Source of the DNA: JBNAVY01 sp049700195
GTDB lineage: Bacteria; Bacillota; Thermoanaerobacteria; Thermoanaerobacterales; Thermoanaerobacteraceae
DNA: 64,000 nt
NCBI GenBank assembly: GCA_049700195.1
Contig: JBNAVY010000006.1
Coordinates: forward strand, 1 to 64,000
Direction: 5' to 3'
Shown here: positions 1-8,696 of the stretch, in pieces
How the letters are laid out: the number at the start of each line of letters is the position of its first letter
Position numbering within the stretch: the stretch's first letter is position 1
Position numbers and translations under genes: made by a program
Notes under the pieces: model-generated
What the model was told of the DNA's origin: nothing
Seen by the model: the letters and a program-made list of their open reading frames with translations, nothing else
The model's database searches: none

Positions 1-104
1 TGAACATCACCAACTAAATTTAACTTCTTTAGTAAATTTTCTACATTCATTTTTGCTATTACACTTGTCCCTACACCCATACCACAAATTGTAACTATTT
101 TCAT
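1..104 (-). CDS. PTS sugar transporter subunit IIB, ascorbate/SgaB-like (partial)
   Basis: Only the first 34 codons are in the window; the rest runs off the left edge. The N-terminus has the phospho-cysteine loop CGMGVGTS followed by a KMNVE helix. That pattern is typical of the ascorbate/SgaB-type IIB family, in which the cysteine carries phosphate from IIA to the incoming sugar. A strong site, GAGGAGGTGA, lies about 6 bases before the ATG. The gene follows a PRD/PTS-type regulator on the same strand, so the two probably form one sugar-uptake locus. The substrate cannot be told from this fragment. Confidence 0.8.
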   Translation of the reverse strand, partial: MKIVTICGMGVGTSVIAKMNVENLLKKLNLVGDV

Positions 105-208
105 AAAATTTCACCTCCTCAATGACTACATTATTTTTAATCGATTTACTCAAACAAACCACTTCTAATTCTCTTGTATCTCTTATATTATTTGTTAACT
201 TTTATAAT

Positions 209-2326
209 TCAATCTATATACCTTAGTATTGATTCTTTATCATCTGCAAATTTTATCTTTTCTACTCTATCCTCATCTCCTAAAAGCTCCACTAATTCAG
301 ACAATGCTTTAAGGTGTGATGAGTGGTCGATTGCGCAGAGGGAAACTACAATTTTTACTGGATCGTTTTCTTTGTTTCCAAAATTAACAGGATTTTTTAG
401 TGTAATTAAGCTCATGCCTATTTTTTTTGCACCTGCTTCTGGCCTTGCGTGAGGCATTGCTATTCCTGGTGCAATAACAATGTAAGGTCCCATTTCTTTA
501 ACAGTGTTTATCATTGCGTCAACATACTTCTGTTCAGCGAAACCATTTTTAACTAGCAATTCACCTCCTATCCTCACTGCTTCCTCCCAATCTTTTGCCT
601 CAACATTTAGTTTTATAGTATCCTTAGTCAAAAGGTCTTTTAACACGGGTTTTGCAACTCCTCTCGTATTTTCATATGATGCTACATTTAAAAATTTTGA
701 TAAATCTTCTATTAATTTTTCACGACTTTTTATCACACAATGTTTTTCTATTATTTTTATTAAATCATCAATAACTGTTCCTTGCACCTTAGGTTTAATA
801 AAGAGGTCTTTTAATAAATCTATGTCTTTTTCTGTAAGAAGGGGGTTTACTTCAATAGTTTTAATTCTTTCATCTTGAATTGGAACAGTAGACACTATTA
901 AATCTACATCTTTTTCTCTTAAAATTTCTTTTACCTGATGGTATGCAACAGTATCTACTATATTTACATCAAAAACTGATTGTAATCTAGAAGAAAGAAG
1001 TTTCGCTGTACCTATTCCTGTACCACATACCAGGAGGATATTAGGCTTAGTGACTCTCGTAACTTTTAATCTTTCAATTGCAGCACCAAAATGTATTGTA
1101 AAATAACCTATTTCTTCGTCGTTTAATGCTTTGCCTGTATAATCTTCTAAAGGTTTTAAACTTTCCTTGACTATCTCAAACAATTCTTTATAATTTGCTT
1201 TAATTTCATCTAAAATAGGATTTTTTAATTTAAGCCCATGTTTCAATCGGTATATTGTTGGTCTCAAATGATCTAAAAGCCCTTCAAAAAGTTGCCTATC
1301 TTCCAAAAGATTTTCTTTTATATTTTTACTTACATTTCTTATAATTTCCTCTGTAATAAGTTGGTATATAGCCCAATTTTCATTAGGATAAGGACGTGTT
1401 TTTGAAACATTACTTCCAAGAAGATGAACAGTAATATAACCTATTTCATCAAGAGGAATAGAAATTTTAAAATGGTCTTCCAGCATTTTTGCAATATTTG
1501 ATGCCACAGCAAATTCCTTTGTAATTTCCAAAGCTTTTAATTCTTCTTTTGGCATAATTATGTCTTTCCCTAGTTGAATCCTCTTAATCGCTATCGCTAT
1601 GTGTACTACAAGACCAGAAAATGCCGCATCCGAAAAAACAGTTTCCAGTTCCTTCTCTGCTATTTGTATGCAATTCTCGATATAAGGTATATCTATATCT
1701 TCAAATAGCTTAGTAATTTGTTTGTCAATTCCCACACTAGAACGGGTATAAATTGGAGATTTTACAATATCTAAGGCCTTATCAATGTCAATTGCCTCTG
1801 TCAGAAGTTCTATAGCAGCTCTTCGTAATTGTTTTTCGTCTCCTGCAACTTTGATTCCATATTTCGGTGCAGATTTAAGCAAAAGTCCATGTTCTATAAG
1901 CCATTTCCTTACGCTTTTCAGGTCATTTATAACGGTACTCCTTGAAACCATTAGTTTATCCGCCAGGTCATTTATAGTTATATAATCTCTTTGCTGTATA
2001 AGTTCACTTAAAATAATATTTACCCTTTCTTGTTGCGATAAGTTGTAGTAATAGGGTGTAAGATTATCAAAGAGAGATAAAACCTTATTTTTGTATTCCA
2101 ATAGTTCAGAAAATTTCACACCTACATTTGGTTTTCTAATTAATTGTGGCAAACTGTTGTACTTTAAAAACTCATCAATTGTATCAAGGTCATATCTTAT
2201 GGTTCTATTGCTTACATTGAATATTTTTGCGAGGTCAGAGATTTTAATAGGCTCATTAGAATTAATAAGTTTCATAAGAATTTGTTTACTTCTTTCATTG
2301 AGCGTAATAATTATCACCTCTTTCAA
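209..2326 (-). CDS. BglG/MtlR-family PTS-regulated transcriptional activator
   Basis: A 705-residue multidomain regulator of a PTS operon. In order it shows an N-terminal helix-turn-helix (about 8-55), a second winged helix (about 85-150), two PRD domains with conserved histidines (HIAIAIKR, GYITVHLLG, then LRPTIYRLKHG and GYFTIHFGAA), a IIB-like domain with VCGTGIGTA (about 430-445), and a IIA-like domain with the active-site stretch PGIAMPHARP (about 645). PTS phosphorylation of these histidines and the cysteine is known to tune DNA binding in the family. The downstream IIB gene is the likely target. The start is uncertain. TTG at 2326 has no ribosome binding site, whereas GAGGTG at 2315-2320 would suit an ATT codon at 2308. 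Confidence 0.9.
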   Translation of the reverse strand: MKEVIIITLNERSKQILMKLINSNEPIKISDLAKIFNVSNRTIRYDLDTIDEFLKYNSLPQLIRKPNVGVKFSELLEYKNKVLSLFDNLTPYYYNLSQQERVNIILSELIQQRDYITINDLADKLMVSRSTVINDLKSVRKWLIEHGLLLKSAPKYGIKVAGDEKQLRRAAIELLTEAIDIDKALDIVKSPIYTRSSVGIDKQITKLFEDIDIPYIENCIQIAEKELETVFSDAAFSGLVVHIAIAIKRIQLGKDIIMPKEELKALEITKEFAVASNIAKMLEDHFKISIPLDEIGYITVHLLGSNVSKTRPYPNENWAIYQLITEEIIRNVSKNIKENLLEDRQLFEGLLDHLRPTIYRLKHGLKLKNPILDEIKANYKELFEIVKESLKPLEDYTGKALNDEEIGYFTIHFGAAIERLKVTRVTKPNILLVCGTGIGTAKLLSSRLQSVFDVNIVDTVAYHQVKEILREKDVDLIVSTVPIQDERIKTIEVNPLLTEKDIDLLKDLFIKPKVQGTVIDDLIKIIEKHCVIKSREKLIEDLSKFLNVASYENTRGVAKPVLKDLLTKDTIKLNVEAKDWEEAVRIGGELLVKNGFAEQKYVDAMINTVKEMGPYIVIAPGIAMPHARPEAGAKKIGMSLITLKNPVNFGNKENDPVKIVVSLCAIDHSSHLKALSELVELLGDEDRVEKIKFADDKESILRYID

Positions 2327-2347
2327 TTTAAATTATATTTTATTTAT

Positions 2348-2376
2348 ATGATAATGAAAAGCTTAACATTTTGCAA
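2348..2376 (-). promoter_or_regulatory. Candidate sigma-A promoter of the BglG/MtlR-type regulator
   Basis: On the minus strand TTGCAA and TATCAT are separated by 17 bases. Transcription would start near 2341, leaving a very short leader before the regulator gene. Confidence 0.5.
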
Positions 2377-2410
2377 TATAAATGTGGCAAAAATAAACTA
2401 AATAAAATAA

Positions 2411-2450
2411 AAAACTGCGGAAGGTAAATTCTTCGCCTTCCGCAGTTTTT
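2411..2450 (-). terminator. Intrinsic terminator after the aminotransferase gene
   Basis: A perfect 14-bp stem (2411-2424 with 2437-2450) lies directly after the aminotransferase stop codon. On the minus strand it runs into TTTTATTTTATT. The stem core is CTGCGGAAGG. The plus strand also ends in a T-rich run, but no plus-strand gene precedes it. Confidence 0.9.
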
Positions 2451-2454
2451 TATT

Positions 2455-3621
2455 TTAAAACTTTGACATAAATTCTTTCATTCTTTTTACCGCTTCTTCT
2501 AAGTTTTCCATAGAGGTTGCATAAGCTAACCTTACATATCCTTCACCATTTTCTCCAAAAGCATTACCCGGCACAACTGCAACTTTGGCTTCATATAACA
2601 GCCTTTTTGCAAAATCTGCAGAGGTAAGTCCGGTTTTTTTAATAGAAGGAAATACATAAAAAGCTCCTTTAGGCTCGAAACATGAAAATCCAATTTCTCT
2701 CAAATTTTCAAGTAGATATTTCCTTCTTTTATCATATTCTTCTCTCATCATTTTAATATCTTCGTCACCATTCTTTATAGCTTCTATTCCTGCATACTGG
2801 CACATGGTGGCAGCTGCTGTAACATCATATTGATGTATTTTTGTCATATGTTTCACAAAATACTCAGGTGCAGCAATATACCCAAGACGCCATCCTGTCA
2901 TCGCATAGGATTTAGAAAAACCATTTATAGTAACTGTTCTTTCCCACATATCAGGCAGTGATGCAAAGCTTACATGTTCAAAACCACTATATATTAACTC
3001 AGAATAAATTTCATCAGTAATAACAATAAGATCATGTTTTTCGACAACTTCCGCTATCTTTTCCATAGCTTCTTTTGGCATTACCGCACCAGTTGGATTA
3101 TTAGGATAAGGTAGAATTAAGACTTTTGATTTATCCGTAATATATTTTTCTAAAACATCTGGCCTTAATACAAAATCGTCTTCCTCATATGTTGGCACAA
3201 AAACAGATTTTGCACCTGCTATTATTGTACAAGGATCATAAGCTACAAATGAAGGTTCTGGAATTAAAACTTCGTCTCCTTCTTCTACTAAAGTATTTAA
3301 AGCTACATATATAGCTTCTGTTGCCCCAATTGTAACTAAAATTTCTGTTTCTGGATTATAAGATAATTTATACCTTCTATTAAGATAATCAGAAATTTCT
3401 TTTCTTAATTCAATAAGTCCTGGGTTTACAGTATATCCTGTTTTACCTTCATCAAGAGCTTTTTTTGCTGCCTCTCTTATGTGGACAGGTGTCACAAAAT
3501 CTGGTTCTCCAATAGCAAGGGATATTGCACCTTCTACCTCTTTTGCCATATTAAAGAAATAGCGTATAGTTGATATTTCAATAGACTTTGCCCTTTTAGC
3601 AATTCTTTCTTCATAATTCAT
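2455..3621 (-). CDS. PLP-dependent class I/II aminotransferase
   Basis: A 388-residue fold-type I aminotransferase of the aspartate/aromatic (AspC/PatA-like) group. Visible cofactor residues are N175 in NNPTG, D203 and Y206 in ITDEIY, the Schiff-base lysine K237 in FSKSYAMTGWRLGY, and a C-terminal arginine in YVRLAYATS that should hold the substrate carboxylate. It would move an amino group between an amino acid and 2-oxoglutarate or another keto acid in the cytosol. The donor cannot be assigned from sequence alone. An AGGGGGAT ribosome binding site supports the ATG. It appears to be a single-gene unit with its own terminator. Confidence 0.93.
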   Translation of the reverse strand: MNYEERIAKRAKSIEISTIRYFFNMAKEVEGAISLAIGEPDFVTPVHIREAAKKALDEGKTGYTVNPGLIELRKEISDYLNRRYKLSYNPETEILVTIGATEAIYVALNTLVEEGDEVLIPEPSFVAYDPCTIIAGAKSVFVPTYEEDDFVLRPDVLEKYITDKSKVLILPYPNNPTGAVMPKEAMEKIAEVVEKHDLIVITDEIYSELIYSGFEHVSFASLPDMWERTVTINGFSKSYAMTGWRLGYIAAPEYFVKHMTKIHQYDVTAAATMCQYAGIEAIKNGDEDIKMMREEYDKRRKYLLENLREIGFSCFEPKGAFYVFPSIKKTGLTSADFAKRLLYEAKVAVVPGNAFGENGEGYVRLAYATSMENLEEAVKRMKEFMSKF

Positions 3622-3706
3622 ATCAAAATCCCCCTAAAAAATATTTTCAATAATTAATATATTTCTACAAAAATTTAAAAAATCCTTTAAATCTTAAACA
3701 TAAACT

Positions 3707-3742
3707 AAAAACCCTTCCCATTTTAATTAAGGAAGGGTTTTT
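3707..3742 (-). terminator. Intrinsic terminator after the OsmC gene
   Basis: A 12-bp perfect stem, AAAAACCCTTCC with GGAAGGGTTTTT, lies 3 bases past the OsmC stop codon. The loop is about 12 bases and T-rich flanks lie on both sides. Confidence 0.85.
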
Positions 3743-3744
3743 GA

Positions 3745-4188
3745 TTATTCAACAATTGTATCTGCCAATACTAACTTTACTCCATTTGATATTGAATCTC
3801 CTACAGGACAGGTTTTTTCAATAAATTTAACAAATTCATCTATCTTTTCTTTAGGTGAATTTGATTTAATATGCATTTTAAATCTTATTTCCTGAAAACC
3901 CGGTCTTACATTAGCCTTTCCCATAAATCCATCAACATCAATATCGCCTTCTAATTCAACCCAGAAACCTTGCAAATCTATTCCTTTAGCTTTCGCAAAA
4001 GCTGCTGCTACAATCGATTGACATGAACCTAATGCGCACAATAATGCTTCTACAGGATTCATCCCTGTATCTGTTCCACCCATTTCTTTTGGTTCATCCA
4101 TAACAACTTTAAAACCTCTTACTTCACTTTCTACTGCTAAACCTTGCGGTAATTTTCTTGAAATCGCTTTAAATGTCTCAATAGCCAT
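3745..4188 (-). CDS. osmC: OsmC/Ohr-family peroxiredoxin
   Basis: A 147-residue OsmC-family protein that should reduce organic hydroperoxides in the cytosol. The two redox cysteines of the family are present: C56 in ALGSCQ and C127 in EKTCPVGDS. The helix between them carries the usual alanine-rich buried pattern. A further in-frame ATG lies 7 codons upstream. The start was placed at 4188 because AAGGAGG sits 8 bases before it, whereas the upstream ATG would fall before that site. It is monocistronic, and a short AAGCC/GGCTT inverted repeat lies in its upstream region. A general OsmC rather than a dedicated Ohr role is inferred. Confidence 0.88.
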   Translation of the reverse strand: MAIETFKAISRKLPQGLAVESEVRGFKVVMDEPKEMGGTDTGMNPVEALLCALGSCQSIVAAAFAKAKGIDLQGFWVELEGDIDVDGFMGKANVRPGFQEIRFKMHIKSNSPKEKIDEFVKFIEKTCPVGDSISNGVKLVLADTIVE

Positions 4189-4361
4189 TTTAAATTCCTC
4201 CTTAAACATTTTTATTTTAATTTATCTAAAGCCATAAGGCTTATCGAACATAAACATAAAACTTTAAGTTGTTAATGCTTTATCATTATTTTCATAAATA
4301 TCATCTACAATACAAACTTTTTATGCTAATATCGTTAAAACTCAAACATGTGCTTAGAACT

Positions 4362-6020
4362 TTAAACTTTGTGTATAGCTGCTCCAAAAATATCTTTTAC
4401 TGCTTCCATAATAGTTTCTCCTTTTGTTGGGTGTGCATATACAGCTTTCTCAATAGATTTTATATCTGCACCGCTCTGACATGATGTTGAAATAATATGT
4501 ATTAGCTCAGATGCGTCATTCCCAACTACCCAGGCACCTAAAACTTTATCATCCTCTGATACAATAATTTTAGCAAACCCATCAGTTTCACCATAAGTTT
4601 TAGCTCTTCCATTATGTTTAAAACTAAATTTACCTATTTTAATATTATTGTATTTTTCTCTTGCCTCATCTTCTGTATAACCAAAATAACCTACTTCAGG
4701 CTCAGTAAAAACTGCTGCAGGTATTTTCATGTAATCAAGTACAGTTTCAACACCAAAAATATTATTAACAGCTGCTTCTCCTTGAGCAGAAGCTACATGA
4801 GCAAGCATAAGTTTACCAGTTACATCACCAACAGCATATATACCATCAACATTTGTCTTCATGTAATTATCTATTTTTATAGCTTTTCTATCAAACTCTA
4901 ATAAATCTTTAACTTCTCCAATATTCGTATTTAGTTTTCTGCCTATTGACACAAATACCTTATCTGCAAATATTCGCTTTATATCATCTTTACTTTTAAT
5001 TACAACAATACTGCCGCCACTTTCTTCATCTTCTATTTCTTCAACTGTTGAAGAAATATATATTTTTATTCCTCTTTTAGTAGCTTCTCTCTTAATATAT
5101 GAGCTGACTTCTTTATCTAACAAGGGTAGAATATTATTCATCATCTCTACTACATATACTTTAACACCAAATTGATTCATTATAAAAGCAAATTCCATAC
5201 CTATTACACCGCCACCTATTATACAAAGACTTTTAGGAAGCTGTGCCATATCAAGCATAGTATCACTATTTAAAACATTTTTAGATTTAATTCCATTTAT
5301 AGGGAGTTCTGCAGGAGCTGAACCTGTTGCAATAATAATATTTTTAGCTTTTATTTTATTTTCTCCAAAAGTTATATTTTTATTTTTATCAATTTCGGCT
5401 TTAGCATAATATAAATCAACACCATTTGCCTTTAATAATGCATTAATACCATCAACAAGTTCACTGACAATACTGTCTTTTCTTTTTACAGCTTTTGAAT
5501 AATCAAAAGAATTTATACTAAGATCAAATCCAAATTCAAAAGCTTTATTTAGAACATTATAAACTTCTGCAACTCGTGCATAAGCTTTTGTAGGAATACA
5601 TCCTCTATTTAAACATGTTCCGCCCAATTTATCCTTCTCAAATAAAGCTACTTTAGCACCTTTTTTTGCTGCTTTAATTGCAGCTACATAACCACCCGGA
5701 CCGCCGCCAATTACTGCAACATCGTATTCCTTATATTCAAATACTTCTTCTTTATTAACTGTAGAAACTTCTATTTCAGAATCAGTTTGAGAAATTACCG
5801 CTACAACATAACCTGGTTTTACTTCACTGCCTGCTGGAAAATTAATTTTTGTTAATATTCCTTTAAAATCACTATAGATCTCAAAGCTCATCTTATTTAC
5901 TGTAACATCACATAAAACAGAACCTTTTTCAATATTCTGACCTTCTGCTACATGCCATTGAGTTATCTTACCTGATTCCATATTTTCAGATAAATGTGGC
6001 ACTTTTATTTCTATATCCAC
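4362..6020 (-). CDS. lpdA: Dihydrolipoyl dehydrogenase with N-terminal lipoyl domain
   Basis: A 552-residue flavoprotein that re-oxidises dihydrolipoyl groups with NAD+. An N-terminal lipoyl domain (about 1-78) carries the candidate lipoyl lysine K43 in VNKMSFE. It is followed by an FAD motif, GGGPGG (about 105-110), the redox pair C136/C141 in CLNRGCIPTK, an NAD motif, GGGVIG, and the C-terminal catalytic H530-P with E535. A fused lipoyl domain is known in some lpd genes of pyruvate, acetoin and glycine complexes. The neighbouring lplA and gcv genes point to the L-protein of glycine cleavage. The start is GTG with GGAGGA 7 bases upstream. A small GC-rich inverted repeat precedes it (6055-6071). 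Confidence 0.93.
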   Translation of the reverse strand: MDIEIKVPHLSENMESGKITQWHVAEGQNIEKGSVLCDVTVNKMSFEIYSDFKGILTKINFPAGSEVKPGYVVAVISQTDSEIEVSTVNKEEVFEYKEYDVAVIGGGPGGYVAAIKAAKKGAKVALFEKDKLGGTCLNRGCIPTKAYARVAEVYNVLNKAFEFGFDLSINSFDYSKAVKRKDSIVSELVDGINALLKANGVDLYYAKAEIDKNKNITFGENKIKAKNIIIATGSAPAELPINGIKSKNVLNSDTMLDMAQLPKSLCIIGGGVIGMEFAFIMNQFGVKVYVVEMMNNILPLLDKEVSSYIKREATKRGIKIYISSTVEEIEDEESGGSIVVIKSKDDIKRIFADKVFVSIGRKLNTNIGEVKDLLEFDRKAIKIDNYMKTNVDGIYAVGDVTGKLMLAHVASAQGEAAVNNIFGVETVLDYMKIPAAVFTEPEVGYFGYTEDEAREKYNNIKIGKFSFKHNGRAKTYGETDGFAKIIVSEDDKVLGAWVVGNDASELIHIISTSCQSGADIKSIEKAVYAHPTKGETIMEAVKDIFGAAIHKV

Positions 6021-6188
6021 TTTTCAATCCTCCATTTTTTAGTTTTTTAAGGCTCCCCCATGGACAGGGGGTAAATTTGCTAAAATAAAAACGATAATTA
6101 TTTAACAAAATATCTTAAACTTATTTTATCACTATTTAGTTAAATTTTCAACCATATAAAAAAATTTTTATATGGTTTTTGCATAATA

Positions 6189-7169
6189 TTAAAACATAAC
6201 CTCAATTAAATTATCAATAGAAATATTTGAAAAATAATCTTGTATATTGATTTTTGAAAGCACCCTGTATACTTCTTCTTCTGAGTGTTTTATTCCTTTT
6301 AAAATATTTTCAACATCAGATATGTCATGTTTACTAAAAAAATCCCCATATATTTTTATGTCTTTTATAACACCTTTTTCAACATTAAGATTTACTTCAA
6401 TCGTTCCACCAGGGAACTTTTTTTCATTTTTAAAACTATAATCTGGAGATGTCCCAAAATTCCATTCCCATGTAATATATTTTTCTTCTTTTAATTTTTG
6501 AATCTTTTTTAAATCTTCCTCATTAAATTCATATAATTCACTAGAACCCTCTTTTTCTTTAATATGATTCATTATCAAATCAATAAACTCTTCTATCCCT
6601 AAAGGTCTTTTTAAATGTTCACTAATATTTGTTACTCTTTTTGATACTGATTTTACACCTTTATCTTCAAATTTTACAGGTCTAACTTTAAGAGCAGCAG
6701 ATAAATCTGTAATATTTGATGAAAATAATAAAGTCCCATGATGTAATACTCTGTTCTTATAATAATATTGTGCATTACCCGAAAACTTTTTACCATCTAT
6801 CGTCAAATCGTTCCTTCCAGAAAACTCTGCATTGATTGAGAGTTGTTTCAAAACTTCAATTATTGGATTTGTAAATTTTTTGAAATCACTGAAACTGCTC
6901 ATATCATCATTTACAATAAAAGTAAAATTTAAATTTCCTAAATCATGAAATACTGCTCCACCACCAGATAATCTGCGAACAACTGGTATTTTGTATTCTT
7001 TTACATATTCTAAATTTATTTCTGAAAGCGTATTTTGATTTTTCCCAATTATTATACTTGGCTCATTTCTCCATAACATAAAACATTCATCTTTAAATTC
7101 TTTTAAAACATATTCTTCTGCTGCAAGATTAAAATAAGGATTTGTATTTTTGTTATAAATATAAATCAT
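6189..7169 (-). CDS. lplA: Lipoate-protein ligase A
   Basis: A 326-residue ligase that activates lipoate with ATP and attaches it to lipoyl lysines. The N-terminal catalytic domain has the family signature RRLSGGGAVFHD (near 70-80) and the SGNAQ substrate segment. The C-terminal accessory domain (about 245-326) includes WEWNFGTSP. Its targets here would be GcvH (K63) and the lipoyl domain of the adjacent dihydrolipoyl dehydrogenase. GGAGG lies 8 bases before the ATG. It is divergent from the glycine-cleavage operon and upstream of lpd on the same strand, separated by 168 bases, so co-transcription with lpd is possible. Confidence 0.94.
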   Translation of the reverse strand: MIYIYNKNTNPYFNLAAEEYVLKEFKDECFMLWRNEPSIIIGKNQNTLSEINLEYVKEYKIPVVRRLSGGGAVFHDLGNLNFTFIVNDDMSSFSDFKKFTNPIIEVLKQLSINAEFSGRNDLTIDGKKFSGNAQYYYKNRVLHHGTLLFSSNITDLSAALKVRPVKFEDKGVKSVSKRVTNISEHLKRPLGIEEFIDLIMNHIKEKEGSSELYEFNEEDLKKIQKLKEEKYITWEWNFGTSPDYSFKNEKKFPGGTIEVNLNVEKGVIKDIKIYGDFFSKHDISDVENILKGIKHSEEEVYRVLSKINIQDYFSNISIDNLIEVMF

Positions 7170-7201
7170 ACCAAAACCTCCAGTTTAATATTTAACAATG
7201 G

Positions 7202-7229
7202 TTGACTATTGTTATAATTGTAATATAAT
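7202..7229 (+). promoter_or_regulatory. Candidate sigma-A promoter of the gcv operon
   Basis: TTGACT and TATAAT are separated by 16 bases. The promoter points into the glycine riboswitch, with an expected start near 7236. Confidence 0.65.
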
Positions 7230-7276
7230 AAAAGTATAACATAAATATTTTAAAAATAAATATTTCTCTAAATGAA

Positions 7277-7465
7277 GGTAGCGAGAGATATCTCTATAGA
7301 GATAGCCGAAGGAGAAATATAAAGACTGCCATATCTTTATAAAAGCTCTCAGGCACAGATATCGCTATTGGATAGAACTCTGGAAAGTCTCTTTTGAGCA
7401 CCGGAGGAGCAATACATAGAATTTAATCATGTAGAAACTCTCAGGTAAACATACAGAGGAGTATG
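7277..7465 (+). ncRNA. Tandem glycine riboswitch (two aptamers)
   Basis: Two glycine aptamers in series lie in the gcv leader. Aptamer 1 (about 7277-7370) has GCCGAAGGAG and CTCTCAGGCA. Its P1 can form from GGTAGC (7277-7282) and GCTATT (7364-7369). Aptamer 2 (about 7376-7465) has CACCGGAGGAGCAA and AACTCTCAGGTAAA. Its P1 is CTCTG (7378-7382) with CAGAG (7454-7458). These strings match the known glycine riboswitch core. The linker between them is very short, as is usual for cooperative tandem pairs. In glycine-cleavage operons the RNA normally turns expression on when glycine binds. Confidence 0.95.
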
Positions 7466-7506
7466 GTGGCAAGTAATTTTCTATGCTCATCATAGCTCCT
7501 CTTTTT
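7455..7506 (+). terminator. Glycine-controlled intrinsic terminator of the gcv leader
   Basis: AGAGGAG (7455-7461) pairs with CTCCTCT (7496-7502). TATG/CATA and further pairs inside extend the stem, with one bulged G at 7495. A T-run follows. The 5' arm uses the same bases as the 3' strand of aptamer 2 P1, so glycine binding should block the terminator. Confidence 0.8.
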
Positions 7507-7577
7507 GTTGTAGACATATATGTGCAACAATTAAAAATCAAATAAATAATTTTTGAAAGGATGGTGTTTTATTTATA

Positions 7578-8684
7578 ATGGATAACCTAAAAAAAACCCC
7601 TCTTTATGACATCTATGAAAAGTATAATGGTAAAGTTATTGACTTTGCAGGATGGGCACTTCCTGTACAATATGACAGCATAATTGCTGAGCACGAGGCT
7701 GTCAGAAATAACGCAGGTCTTTTTGATGTATCACATATGGGTGAAATAACTGTTAAAGGAAAAGATGCGTATACTTTTTTGCAGTATATGATAACAAATG
7801 ATATATCGCAGTTAAACGATAATCAAGTCATTTATACCTTTATGTGCAACAAAAACGGAGGAGTAGTTGATGATTTACTTGTCTACAAATATAATTCTGA
7901 ATATTTCTATTTAGTGGTAAATGCAGGTAATATAGAAAAGGATTACAATTGGCTTTTAGAAAATAAAGGTAAATATGATGTAGAAATCAAAAATATCTCC
8001 TCTGAGGTATCTGAGCTTGCTATTCAAGGTCCAAAAGCGGAAAAAATATTGCAAAAGCTATCCGATACAGACTTATCAAAAATTGGTTTCTTCTACTTTA
8101 AAGATCCAGTAAAAATTGATGGTATTGATTGTCTTGTATCAAGAACAGGATATACTGGAGAAGACGGTTTTGAAATTTATATGCCAAATAAATATGTTAT
8201 ACAATTATGGGAAAAAATAATTGAAACAGGTAAGGAAGATGGCCTAAAACCAGCAGGTTTGGGATCAAGAGATACACTTCGCTTTGAAGCGGGGCTACCT
8301 CTTTATGGCAATGAGTTGACAGATGAAATTACACCAATAGAAGCAGGATTTGAGTTTTTTGTAAAATTGGATAAATCCGATTTCATAGGCAAAGATGCCC
8401 TTTTAAAACAAAAACAAGATGGATTAAAACGCAAGATAGTAGGTTTTGAAATGATTGAAAATGGTATACCAAGACATGGATATGAAGTTATGATAAATGA
8501 TAAAAAAATAGGATATGTAACAACTGGATATCTATCACCTACTTTAAAGAAAAATATAGGTCTTGCATTAATCGACATAGAATATGCTAAAATAGGTAAT
8601 GAATTTAATGTTGTAATAAGGAAAAAGCCTTTAAAGGCTGTTATAATTAAAAAACAATTTTACAAAAAAAATTATAAAAAATAG
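7578..8684 (+). CDS. gcvT: Glycine cleavage system T protein (aminomethyltransferase)
   Basis: A 368-residue tetrahydrofolate-dependent aminomethyltransferase. It takes the aminomethyl group from the lipoyl arm of GcvH, releases ammonia and makes 5,10-methylene-THF. The family blocks are intact: the N-terminal folate-binding start (FAGWALPVQY, FDVSHMGEI), the central RTGYTGEDGFE segment and the C-terminal barrel with ENGIPRHGYEV and GYVTTGYLSPTL. AAAGGATGG lies upstream of the ATG. It is the first gene of a tight four-gene operon with gcvH 12 bases downstream. The riboswitch 5' of it should control the whole operon. Confidence 0.96.
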   Translation: MDNLKKTPLYDIYEKYNGKVIDFAGWALPVQYDSIIAEHEAVRNNAGLFDVSHMGEITVKGKDAYTFLQYMITNDISQLNDNQVIYTFMCNKNGGVVDDLLVYKYNSEYFYLVVNAGNIEKDYNWLLENKGKYDVEIKNISSEVSELAIQGPKAEKILQKLSDTDLSKIGFFYFKDPVKIDGIDCLVSRTGYTGEDGFEIYMPNKYVIQLWEKIIETGKEDGLKPAGLGSRDTLRFEAGLPLYGNELTDEITPIEAGFEFFVKLDKSDFIGKDALLKQKQDGLKRKIVGFEMIENGIPRHGYEVMINDKKIGYVTTGYLSPTLKKNIGLALIDIEYAKIGNEFNVVIRKKPLKAVIIKKQFYKKNYKK

Positions 8685-8696
8685 GAGGAGTATTAA

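Noticed and set aside
174..878. Plus-strand open frames opposite the BglG/MtlR-type regulator
   Set aside because: They have no ribosome binding sites, resemble no family and lie wholly antisense to a strongly supported gene.
6020..6080. preQ1-I riboswitch before lpd
   Set aside because: The minus strand has AAAAAACTAA as in preQ1-I tails after a C5/G5 stem, but the loop lacks the CTAGCTA-type bases needed for the pseudoknot, and lpd is not a queuosine gene.
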